Below, in pieces: positions 1 through 5,773 of a stretch of 7,293 nucleotides of DNA. Every line of letters starts with the position of its first letter. Position 1 is the stretch's first letter. The translations under genes and the position numbers were made by a program. The notes beneath the pieces are model-generated. The model made no database searches and was not told the origin of the DNA. It worked only from the letters and a program-made list of their open reading frames with translations. Origin of the DNA: Dehalococcoidia bacterium CG2_30_46_9 (GTDB taxonomy: Bacteria; Chloroflexota; Dehalococcoidia; GIF9; AB-539-J10); NCBI GenBank assembly GCA_001873005.1, contig MNYE01000059.1:1-7293 (forward strand), given 5' to 3'.

Positions 1-15
1 CCCCGGCACCCCTTT

Positions 16-44
16 ATTGTAAATGGCATAAAGGCTGAAGTCAA
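16..44 (-). promoter_or_regulatory. sigma70-type promoter firing out of the left edge
   Basis: On the minus strand TTGACT (39-44) and TACAAT (16-21) are separated by exactly 17 bases, matching the housekeeping -35/-10 consensus at 5/6 and 5/6. It lies just past the stop codon of the LUD gene and points left. The transcript would start near the sequence GTGCCGGGG at the window edge. GCCGGGG is also how the tRNA-Leu of this window begins, and the distance resembles that of the other tRNA promoters here, so another tRNA may lie beyond the edge. That last point is inference. Confidence 0.55.
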
Positions 45-47
45 AAT

Positions 48-740
48 TTAGTATCCCAGCCTCTGCCCAACAAGTACTACCTGAATACGTTGGCTTGGCT
101 GGTGCTCTACAATCACAGTATAATTGCATATCCGGCTGGGTGAATGACAATCGATGCAAATGCCTGTAGTGCTACAAGGAGTTGGTGAACGCCCGTGTTT
201 TAGATGATGACGCTGTGCATTAAGCGGGGCGGCAACAGTTTTGATGCGCTGCAAGGCTTGCCCTAAATCGAGGACGATTTTATTTATTCCGGCAACAACA
301 ACTACCCTTCGAGGTCCAAATATAATACCAGCCACCCTATTGCCTAAGCCATCTGTATTCACTATCTTGCCATCTATAGTGATAGCGTTCGCCCCTGTAA
401 GATAATAATCAGCATTGAGAATTTCTTTTCCTTTTTTGACCACCTCACCACGCGTTTCTGGATAATAGACAATGCCGTTATGATAAAAAGGATGTAACAG
501 CAAATTATTCTTCCTTTTCTCTAGCCCGGCGATGATGCCGGCCTGGTAAAGCGTAACCGAATCACCAAAGCCAACGCTGACATCTGGAGGAATAAGTTCT
601 AGTACTTTAGCACATGCCGATTCACTATCAGGACAATAAAATCCCGGTATATTATTTCTAGCTAAGCCATCGAGACACCTTTGAGCAAGCTTAGTATAGT
701 ACCAACCTTCCTCTTGATCTATATTGGCTTCTTCAATCAT
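48..740 (-). CDS. LUD-domain protein (LutC/YkgG-like lactate utilization family)
   Basis: This 230-residue protein belongs to the LUD (DUF162) superfamily, whose LutC/YkgG members act with iron-sulfur oxidoreductases in lactate oxidation. Stand-alone members like this one have no proven reaction. Visible features are an N-terminal helical part (about 10-50), GFGDSVTL (57-64), TGANAIT (115-121), the conserved stretch NTDGLGNRV (128-136) and VAGINKIV (149-156). The C-terminal tail has four cysteines, C189-x5-C195-x2-C198-x6-C205, in the context DCHSPSRICN, which could bind a metal or Fe-S cluster. The length is normal for the family. The ATG at 738-740 has no convincing Shine-Dalgarno. It lies only 15 bases after the 3' end of tRNA-Cys, so the mRNA is probably made as the tail of the tRNA transcript and freed by tRNA 3' processing. 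No lut partner genes are nearby, so lactate metabolism cannot be claimed. Confidence 0.85.
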   Translation of the reverse strand: MIEEANIDQEEGWYYTKLAQRCLDGLARNNIPGFYCPDSESACAKVLELIPPDVSVGFGDSVTLYQAGIIAGLEKRKNNLLLHPFYHNGIVYYPETRGEVVKKGKEILNADYYLTGANAITIDGKIVNTDGLGNRVAGIIFGPRRVVVVAGINKIVLDLGQALQRIKTVAAPLNAQRHHLKHGRSPTPCSTTGICIDCHSPSRICNYTVIVEHQPSQRIQVVLVGQRLGY

Positions 741-755
741 GTATCAAAATAGCAA

Positions 756-828
756 AGGCGGCGGGCGGATTCGAACCGCCGCATGGGGATTTTGCAGACC
801 CCTGCCTTAACCTCTTGGCTACACCGCC
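756..828 (-). tRNA. tRNA-Cys (anticodon GCA)
   Basis: The minus strand folds as a full cloverleaf. The acceptor GGCGGTG pairs with CGCCGCC, the T arm contains GGTTCGAATCC, and the anticodon loop carries GCA. The discriminator base is U, the known identity element for tRNA-Cys. CCA is not encoded (the discriminator is followed by TTGC), so it must be added after transcription. Only four bases separate it from tRNA-Gly upstream and 15 bases from the LUD start codon downstream. Confidence 0.96.
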
Positions 829-832
829 ATTA

Positions 833-907
833 TGGAGCGGAAGACGGGATTCGAACCCGCGACCGCTTCCTTGGCAAGGAAGCATTCTACCGCTGAACTA
901 CTTCCGC
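833..907 (-). tRNA. tRNA-Gly (anticodon GCC), CCA encoded
   Basis: On the minus strand the acceptor GCGGAAG pairs with CTTCCGC. The D arm contains TAGTTCAGCGGTAGAA, the anticodon is GCC in the loop TTGCCAA, and the T arm contains GGGTTCGAATCCC. The discriminator U is followed by an encoded CCA at 833-835. It is transcribed directly ahead of tRNA-Cys. A promoter candidate lies 13 bases upstream, so this pair may be expressed separately from tRNA-Leu. Confidence 0.96.
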
Positions 908-919
908 TTCTAAAGTTGA

Positions 920-948
920 ATTTTACCGCCTCTTTCTCATCCAGGCAA
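920..948 (-). promoter_or_regulatory. promoter candidate for tRNA-Gly/tRNA-Cys/LUD
   Basis: On the minus strand TTGCCT (943-948) and TAAAAT (920-925) are separated by 17 bases. The -10 matches consensus at 5/6 and the -35 at 4/6. The -10 lies 12 bases ahead of the tRNA-Gly 5' end, nearly the same geometry as the tRNA-Trp promoter. It sits in the 42-base gap between tRNA-Leu and tRNA-Gly, so it could supply transcription independent of the upstream operon. Confidence 0.5.
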
Positions 949-949
949 G

Positions 950-1033
950 TGCCGAGGGGGAGATTTGAACTCCCACGGGCTTACGCCCACCACCCCCTCA
1001 AGATGGCGTGTCTACCTGTTCCACCACCCCGGC
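950..1033 (-). tRNA. tRNA-Leu (anticodon GAG)
   Basis: The gene is 84 bases with the long variable arm of a class II tRNA (a GTGGGCG...CGCCCAC-type hairpin). The acceptor GCCGGGG pairs with CCTCGGC, and the anticodon stem CCATC/GGTGG encloses TTGAGGG, giving GAG, which reads CUC/CUU leucine codons. The discriminator is A, as expected for Leu. CCA is not encoded. It begins 13 bases after the stop codon of the small cysteine-rich ORF. Confidence 0.95.
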
Positions 1034-1046
1034 ATGGCTTACACAG

Positions 1047-1232
1047 CTATTTGGAGGCAAACATGTTACAGGTTCCTTGAGCGACTACATCCTTGCCAAA
1101 ACACTTTCCTTTAGACACCTGTCCCATGAGCGGCTGAAAGAACTTACAGTCACCGCATTGGCGTCCTTCGGGTCCTGGCACTTCGTACTTTATCTCCGGG
1201 CCCTTGCTTTTGCCAGCTTTACATCTTGGTAT
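1047..1232 (-). CDS. small Cys-rich protein, HiPIP-like cysteine spacing, ATA start
   Basis: A 61-codon frame fills the space between tRNA-Trp and tRNA-Leu. It starts PRCKAGKSKGPE after the initiator and ends GTCNMFASK. Cysteines are at 4, 26, 29, 44 and 55. The pattern C26-x2-C29-x14-C44-x10-C55, with aromatic residues after the second and last cysteines, resembles high-potential iron-sulfur proteins and the HiPIP-like small subunits of some glycyl-radical enzymes, so a [4Fe-4S] cluster is plausible but inferred. The start is unusual. AAAGGAGGTG lies six bases before an ATA codon, an in-frame TAA overlaps the front of that RBS, and no ATG, GTG or TTG occurs before codon 18 (GTG). Either ATA is used, as AUU is in infC, or the base is a mutation or error from ATG. 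No signal peptide is seen, and the partner enzyme is unknown. Confidence 0.72.
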   Translation of the reverse strand: MPRCKAGKSKGPEIKYEVPGPEGRQCGDCKFFQPLMGQVSKGKCFGKDVVAQGTCNMFASK

Positions 1233-1238
1233 CTTACA

Positions 1239-1244
1239 CCTCCT
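1239..1244 (-). promoter_or_regulatory. strong RBS that fixes an ATA start
   Basis: AGGAGG on the minus strand, within AAAGGAGGTG, lies six bases before ATA (1230-1232). The only nearby ATG (1222-1224, reading ATG TAA) and GTG (reading GTG TAA) are followed at once by stop codons, so the 61-codon ATA frame is the only useful reading served by this site. Confidence 0.7.
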
Positions 1245-1273
1245 TTAATTGCACACAAAATAACTACATAATC

Positions 1274-1350
1274 TGGCAGGGGTGGCAGGACTCGAACCCA
1301 CGACCGGCGGTTTTGGAGACCGCTGCTCTACCAAACTGAGCTACACCCCT
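1274..1350 (-). tRNA. tRNA-Trp (anticodon CCA), CCA tail encoded
   Basis: On the minus strand the acceptor AGGGGTG pairs with CACCCCT. The D arm contains TAGCTCAGTTTGGTAGAGC, the anticodon stem CGGTC/ACCG encloses a loop with CCA, and the T arm contains GGGTTCGAGTCC. The discriminator is G, an identity element for bacterial tRNA-Trp, followed by an encoded CCA at 1274-1276. It is the first gene of the minus-strand tRNA operon. The usual secE-nusG neighbours of tRNA-Trp are absent; a small cysteine-rich ORF follows instead. Confidence 0.96.
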
Positions 1351-1361
1351 GCAACTGCTAT

Positions 1362-1390
1362 ATTATAGTTAGCCACACAATTCTTCGCAA
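1362..1390 (-). promoter_or_regulatory. promoter of the tRNA-Trp operon
   Basis: The minus strand carries TTGCGA (1385-1390), a 17-base spacer and a perfect TATAAT (1362-1367). The -10 ends 11 bases before the 5' end of tRNA-Trp, giving a leader of only about five bases. This is the best candidate promoter for Trp, the cysteine-rich ORF and Leu. Confidence 0.75.
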
Positions 1391-1475
1391 TCCCCTGTAC
1401 TCGTTTATGTGATTAGTGACACTTGACCTCCCTTTGTCATTGCAATGTATCATAACTTCTGTCATAGAGGAGTTT

Positions 1476-2882
1476 CTAGTCCAGTAAAACTTTATCCTGA
1501 TAGTTTGGAACGACTACTTCCCAGCCGGTTTTGCCTATCACTAGGTTCGAGAAATACCGTGATGCATCTGGTTCTCCATGGGTAACGAAGAGGCATCTGG
1601 GCGGTTTGCTGAAATTGGATAACCACTTAATGAGTCCAGTTTTGTCCGCGTGTGAAGAAAAACCATTAAGTTGTACCACCCTTGCCCTGACAGGGTAGTG
1701 CTGTCCCAATATTCTAACCTCTTTGGCACCGTCAACAATATGTCTGCCAAGAGTTCCTTCTGCTTGATAACCAACGAAAACTACAGTGCTATCCGGTCTG
1801 GAGATATTGGTTACAAGATGATGCTTTATTCGTCCACCGGTACACATCCCGGAGCCGGCGATTATTATGACGCTACCCACTATGTGGTTTATCGCCTTTG
1901 ACTCATCAATTGTCCTGACCAAGTTGAGCCCAGGAAAGTCAAAGGGAGACTTTCCCTGACGCATGAGCTCAGCCACGTCCGCGTCAAGCAGTTCGGGATA
2001 ATGTTCAAAGACCTTTGTAACATTAACCGCCATAGGACTATCAACAAAAACCATAAGGTGAGGTATGCGGTTCTCAAGCAGCAATCTATTTAGGTAATAA
2101 AGTATCTCCTGAGACCTCTCCAAAGCAAAGCTAGGAATGACTATGTTTCCTCCCTTTTTCGCAGTCATGTTTATGACTTCGGCAAGTTCGTCGGCTGCCT
2201 CTTCTCCATTTTCGAATGACCTGTCACCATAAGTGGACTCCACTAGAACATAGTCTGCTTCCTCAAATAAACTTGGATTGTGCAGTATAGGTTTGTCCCA
2301 GCCGCCAATATCTCCGGAAAATATGATTGTCCGCTCGTCTCCATTTTTGCCTACCACGACCTTGATCATGGCTGAGCCCAGAACGTGCCCAGCATCGTAA
2401 AATGTGACTTCGAGACCATCACCTATTTCGATAGTCTTTCCGTAGCCAGCCGACGAGAATAGTGGAAGGCAAGCTTTGGCATTATCTGTCGTGTATAACG
2501 GGATCTCCGGGTAGCGTCCTCTCCTACCTTCTCGCTCGTGTCTTCTCCTCTTGAACTCCGCATCCTCCTGTTGGATATTGGCCGAATCGGCGAGAATGAT
2601 TTCGGCGATTTCGGCGGTGGCGGCCGTGCAGTAGATTGGACGGTAGAATCCCTCTCGAACTAGCCTGGGAAGTAATCCACAGTGGTCAAGGTGAGAATGG
2701 GTCAAAAGCACTGCCCCCAATGTCTGGGGCGGAACGTAAAATCGCTGCCAGTTTCGTCCTCTTAGCTCTCTTTCCTGATAAAGCCCACAGTCTACCAAAA
2801 AGCTTACGTTGTTGACTTTGACAAGGTACTGTGAGCCGGTCACATTCTGGGCAGCACCGAGAAAAGTCAGCTCAATATGCAT
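1476..2882 (-). CDS. beta-CASP MBL-fold RNA exo/endonuclease
   Basis: This 468-residue cytoplasmic enzyme is of the CPSF73/YsfA-like group (metallo-beta-lactamase plus beta-CASP plus RMMBL), which cleaves RNA using two zinc ions. All signatures are visible: THSHLDHCG (H62, H64, D66, H67), AGHVLGS with H166, FSGDIG with D191, beta-CASP motif ESTYGD (215-220), SFALERSQE (251-259), GSGMCTGGR (343-351), GYQAEGTLGRH (371-381), GFSSHAD with H411 and THGEPDA with H435. The length is typical, no KH domain is present and nothing catalytic is missing. The ATG at 2880-2882 fits the family N-terminus (MHIELTFLGAAQNVTGS) but has no clear Shine-Dalgarno. The stop of a short upstream open frame overlaps it by 11 bases, so initiation may be coupled. 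A role in RNA processing or decay is family knowledge; the substrate is unknown. Confidence 0.93.
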   Translation of the reverse strand: MHIELTFLGAAQNVTGSQYLVKVNNVSFLVDCGLYQERELRGRNWQRFYVPPQTLGAVLLTHSHLDHCGLLPRLVREGFYRPIYCTAATAEIAEIILADSANIQQEDAEFKRRRHEREGRRGRYPEIPLYTTDNAKACLPLFSSAGYGKTIEIGDGLEVTFYDAGHVLGSAMIKVVVGKNGDERTIIFSGDIGGWDKPILHNPSLFEEADYVLVESTYGDRSFENGEEAADELAEVINMTAKKGGNIVIPSFALERSQEILYYLNRLLLENRIPHLMVFVDSPMAVNVTKVFEHYPELLDADVAELMRQGKSPFDFPGLNLVRTIDESKAINHIVGSVIIIAGSGMCTGGRIKHHLVTNISRPDSTVVFVGYQAEGTLGRHIVDGAKEVRILGQHYPVRARVVQLNGFSSHADKTGLIKWLSNFSKPPRCLFVTHGEPDASRYFSNLVIGKTGWEVVVPNYQDKVLLD

Positions 2883-3202
2883 ACTTTTGTCGCAAATACT
2901 CGGCTACTTCGTTCAGATAACCTTCCTTTCCCGAATCATGCATCAGCTTATTGTAATCAGTCTTTACTAAAAGTGATATACCAGTTCAAATCTATAGCTC
3001 GATTGGCAAGATAATATCGTAAAGAGATTGGCTGTGCAACTCTGCGCGACGACAACTCGTACTGGTGAGCATCCCAGAGTCCATCGACTCCAACAAGATG
3101 ACTTATTGTAGAACCAGAATTGGGGTAAGACTGGTTCCACAGATGTTGCTGTTGGATGACCAAACAAGCCTCAGCACCCCTTCTTTGCCCTAATACCATC
3201 AC
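2872..3202 (-). pseudogene. possible frameshifted remnant upstream of the MBL gene
   Basis: The 397-base gap between the exporter and the MBL gene holds two minus-strand open frames that may be one broken gene. The first runs from a GTG at 3202 to a TGA at 2957 and ends AIDLNWYITFSKD. The second, shifted by one base, continues with DYNKLMHDSGKEGYLNEV and AEYLRQKYAY and stops at 2872-2874, inside the MBL start codon region. Removing one base near 2957-2960 would join them into about 110 residues reading SKDDYNKLM across the joint. The charged, helix-prone tail and the 11-base overlap with the next gene look like real coding sequence. I do not recognise the family, see no RBS for the first part, and cannot exclude chance. 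Nothing else is recognisable from 3203 to 3279. Confidence 0.3.
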
Positions 3203-3279
3203 AGATTACAGCAAGGCAAAAGGCCTATTCATGGCAGGCACAGACCGCTTGCCAACAGCAGACCAGAGGAGACACTGAG

Positions 3280-3902
3280 TCAAGATATTATTCTCCGAAA
3301 GCCAAAGCTAGCCAGTACCACCAATGCTGCGGTAGCGATGAAAATGGCCAGCATATCAACCGGTATAGTAGCCATGTCCCCAGTAATCAGGATTGCCCGC
3401 ATTGCGTCAACAACGTAGCTGAGAGGATTGATGGTAGAAATAACCTTGAGCCAACCTGGCATTAGCGAAACGGGGTAGATGGCGTTACTAGCAAAGAATA
3501 GCGGCATAGTAATCGCTTGCCCAATGCCCATCATCCGTTCCCTCGTTCGGAAAATTGGAGCCAGACTCATGCTCAGACTGGAGAAACACATGCCACACAG
3601 GACAATAATGGCGAACACGCTGAGTACATTCAAGGGGTTGAGGTTGATATTAACCCCGTAATCCCGTAGAAGATAGCAACAAACATGACTGATTGAGCCA
3701 GAACGCCAGGTGTCATAAACTGAAGATAGGATATTCCACCGGTGGGAATAGCCCTTATCTTACTGAAGACTTCGCCAAATACTACAAGCCAGAGCGCCGG
3801 CTGTACACTCCTCAGCCAGACTTGAGATGAATCATGCTTTAGCTTCCTCAACTCAAATTCTGTCAGGGTCAGAACGCTTGAAAAGTATCTCCTTAGACTC
3901 AT
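3280..3902 (-). pseudogene. ABC-2 type exporter permease, internal deletion and frameshift
   Basis: This is the remnant of an ABC-2 membrane permease of the daunorubicin-resistance DrrB type. The original start is the ATG at 3900-3902, with AGGAGG just upstream and a 4-base ATGA overlap with the ATPase stop. Frame one gives MSLRRYFSSVLTLTEFELRK, then WLRSVQPALWLVVFGEVFSK, then MTPGVLAQSVMFVAIFYGIT, and then runs into a stop at 3630-3632. From about 3657 another frame carries the rest: GVNINLNPLNVLSVFAIIVL, SLAPIFRTRERMMGIGQAIT, MPLFFASNAIYPVSLMPGWL and a final membrane helix. Compared with the usual 250-residue family, about 45-50 residues between FYGIT and GVN are missing, normally the IWERD...TPTPR cytoplasmic loop and part of a helix. 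The remainder is well conserved, so the damage looks recent. Confidence 0.85.
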
Positions 3903-4729
3903 TTTGTTAACCTCCTGAAGGTTCTCCTTCCCCGGCGAGCTTCGCTCCAAGTTTCACATTCACCCAATCTGGCCCCGGTATACTTGAGGAAGACATCATC
4001 CAAGGTTGGCTTCTTTAAAGATACCGCATCCACTTCCACTCCATCGGCCTTAAGCGTCTCTAACAAATGGGGAATCAGTCTTTCCCCATCAGATACGACT
4101 AGGTCAAAATGGCCGTCGGAAGATTCGGATATGAAGGAATATCCCAGCTCCTTTAGTTTGGTTGAGCAGTTCGGAGATTTTGAGCTGATAGTAAGTACAT
4201 CACCACCGACCGTTGCTTTTAGTTGCGATGGTTGACCAACGGCGACTAACTTGCCCCCATCCATGATGCCAATCCGGTCGCATAGCACATCCGCCTCATT
4301 CATGTCGTGAGTCGTAAGAAGGATAGTCGTACCAAATTCGCTGCGTAGCTCCTGGACAAGCTCCCAGATTACCCTTCTCGCATGTGGATCCAAGCCTATG
4401 CTCGGCTCATCAAGGAACAAAATTCTCGGTCTGTTCACTAGTGCCTGAGCTATTTCCAGCCTTCTCATCATTCCTCCGGAATAAGTGTTAACCATATCCT
4501 TCGCTCTCTCCTGAAGGTCAAGATAGCCCAGAACTTCCTTGATGCGTCCTTCTCTGCCTTTACGAGGCAGGCCGTAGAGTTTAGAATACATGAGGATGTT
4601 TTCGTATCCAGTAAGTTCTCCATCCACCGATACATCCTGCGGAATGTATCCCGCTAGCTCTCTAGCTCTATCGGAGTGGATTAGTGCGTCAATACCGAAC
4701 AGGCTGATCCTTCCGGATGTAGGCTTGGT
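3899..4729 (-). pseudogene. DrrA-type ABC exporter ATPase lacking Walker A (5' truncated)
   Basis: Codons in this frame encode the middle and end of an ABC-2 exporter ATPase: KPTSGRISLFG, the Q-loop region AGYIPQDVSVDGELTGYEN, signature YSGGMMRRLEIAQALV, Walker B ILFLDEPSIGLDP, the H-loop TTHDMNEAD and the C-terminal DrrA-type extension ending DDVFLKYTGARLGE. The N-terminal 60-70 residues, including the Walker A P-loop, are absent. Homology begins abruptly near 4729, with an in-frame TGA just upstream. Without the P-loop the product cannot bind ATP normally, even if translation began at the internal GTG near 4627. The stop overlaps the permease ATG as ATGA, the normal operon arrangement of an intact exporter. 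The boundary coincides with a transposase fragment, pointing to mobile-element damage or a rearrangement. Confidence 0.88.
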
Positions 4730-4944
4730 CCCAAATCAACAGCTACTTTGTCTAGCATTATGGGGATGACGAACCTTATTTTATCATCAATATCAGGTAG
4801 TTGTGTCTTCAGATAAGAAAACGGTGTGTGATAATTTAATGCCGAATGTTCCCTTACATTGTTGTAATAGTAGATATACCCCATGGCTTCCTGTAAAAGG
4901 TCAGCTTCACTTTTATAGTCAACGGCATAAATCAGTACACAATT
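4730..4944 (-). mobile_element. C-terminal fragment of an integrase-type (rve/DDE) transposase
   Basis: An open minus-strand frame encodes DYKSEADLLQEAMGYIYYYN, NVREHSALNYHTPFSYLKTQ and LPDIDDKIRFVIPIMLDKVA, ending VDLG. The YYNNVREHSALNYHTPFSYL block is the hallmark of the C-terminus of retroviral-integrase-like transposases (IS3/IS481-like), just after the catalytic glutamate. Only about 70 residues remain. The catalytic DD(E) core is missing on the 5' side, where a TGA lies at 4945-4947. On the 3' side the frame runs straight into the ABC ATPase sequence, reading through to a stop at 4681-4683. No terminal inverted repeats or target duplication are visible, so the exact element cannot be named. 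It is inactive. The ATG at 4882-4884 is internal and not a true start. Confidence 0.75.
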
Positions 4945-4950
4945 TCACCT

Positions 4951-5090
4951 GTCATTGCGGTGAGCCGAAGTTACGAGCCGAAGGCGTGGCAATCAGCGAA
5001 GGGGAAGTGTGGCAATCCTTGTTGCGAACAAAGTGAAGCAATCCGCACTCCTGAGATTGCTTCGGCTGACTTTGTCAGCCTCGCAATGAC
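4951..5090. repeat. 140-bp interspersed repeat with inverted ends (MITE/REP-like)
   Basis: The unit begins GTCATTGCG and ends CGCAATGAC, a perfect 9-bp inverted repeat. Longer imperfect complementarity continues inward (GTGAGCCGAAG on the left against CTTCGGCTGAC on the right). It contains several GGCAATC/GCAATC modules in both orientations and can fold into a long imperfect hairpin as RNA or single-stranded DNA. Sequences of this style (CATTGCG...GCGTGGCAATC...GATTGCTTCG...CGCAATGAC) recur as intergenic palindromic repeats in many bacteria, including Dehalococcoidia. It codes for nothing evident. It sits between the transposase fragment and the rubrerythrin promoter. Other copies cannot be seen in this window. 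Confidence 0.75.
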
Positions 5091-5160
5091 CTTTTGTGTA
5101 AACATTTTTGTAATTGACTATATATCCAACGGCAACTATCGCAAATTCGAGTTGCGTAAC

Positions 5161-5169
5161 TGCTATAAT
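5161..5169 (+). promoter_or_regulatory. extended -10 promoter of the rubrerythrin gene
   Basis: TGC followed by a perfect TATAAT forms an extended -10 element, which can work without a good -35; no convincing -35 lies 16-18 bases upstream. A start near 5176 would give a leader of about 36 bases with the AGGAGG ribosome site at 5200-5205. The leader is AT-rich and shows no obvious operator. Peroxide control cannot be shown from the sequence. Confidence 0.55.
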
Positions 5170-5211
5170 TACCCTTACAATTAGAAGGAATAACTTAACA
5201 GGAGGTTGATT

Positions 5212-5721
5212 ATGAGCACCACAGGTCAGAATTTAGAATCCGCTTTTGCCGGTGAAAGCCAAGCAAATCGCAAGTATCTATTTTACGCGGAGAAGGCCGA
5301 AGAGCAGGGTTATAAGCAGATAGCACGCTTATTCCGCGCCGCGGCGGATGCTGAGACAGTACATGCTCGGAACCATTTAAGAGTTATGCAAGGAGTCAAG
5401 TCAACTAAGGATAACCTGATAGTTGCGATTGGTGGTGAGAATCACGAGTTTACTGAGATGTATCCTGCCTTCATAAAGCAGGCCGAGACTGAAGGCGAGA
5501 AGAAGGCCAGAGACAGCTTTAACCTGGCAAATAAGGTTGAACAAGTTCACCATGGTTTATTTCAGGCAGCCCTTAACACGCTTGAAAAAGGCCAATCAAT
5601 GGTTGAGAAACCGTTCTATGTTTGCCAGTACTGCGGTAATACGGTTGAGGGTGAAGCTCCGGAAAAGTGTCCTGTTTGCGGCGCTCCCAAGAGAATGTTC
5701 AAGCGCATAGACTATAGTTAA
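5212..5721 (+). CDS. rbr: rubrerythrin
   Basis: This cytoplasmic, non-haem diiron protein of anaerobes reduces hydrogen peroxide to water using electrons from NADH-rubredoxin systems. With the ATG at 5212 it has 169 residues. AGGAGG lies six bases upstream, so the in-frame TTG at 5206 is not needed. Diiron ligands fit the canonical pattern: E15 (GESQANRKY), E48 and H51 (DAETVHARNH), E79 and E82 (GENHEFTEMYP), E110 and H113 (NKVEQVHHG). The C-terminal rubredoxin-like domain has C138-x2-C141 and C153-x2-C156 (VCQYCGN, KCPVCGAPK), which hold one iron. The protein is slightly shorter than the 190-residue Desulfovibrio form but complete. It has its own promoter and no operon partner; mscL faces it from the other side. 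Family assignment is firm, the physiological donor unknown. Confidence 0.97.
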   Translation: MSTTGQNLESAFAGESQANRKYLFYAEKAEEQGYKQIARLFRAAADAETVHARNHLRVMQGVKSTKDNLIVAIGGENHEFTEMYPAFIKQAETEGEKKARDSFNLANKVEQVHHGLFQAALNTLEKGQSMVEKPFYVCQYCGNTVEGEAPEKCPVCGAPKRMFKRIDYS

Positions 5722-5773
5722 ACCAGGCGCTAGCCGACCTGGGCACGTTCTCTGGCTCTCGAAACTCATAAAT

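Noticed and set aside
832..1271. Two plus-strand open frames of 82 and 87 codons across the tRNA-Gly/tRNA-Leu region
   Set aside because: They read antisense through tRNA genes and the small cysteine-rich ORF. The peptides (for example KTGFEPAT and RGRFELPR) are the well-known false translations of tRNA T-arm complements.
1430..1460. TGTCATTGCAATG near the MBL stop as a second copy of the interspersed repeat
   Set aside because: Only about nine bases match the repeat end, and no partner inverted end or GGCAATC modules are nearby.
5206..5211. Earlier TTG start for rubrerythrin
   Set aside because: It overlaps the Shine-Dalgarno region, while the ATG at 5212 has ideal spacing and fits the family N-terminus.
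5722..5773. CCAGG...CCTGG inverted repeat between rubrerythrin and mscL as a shared terminator
   Set aside because: Only five pairs and no T tract on either strand.
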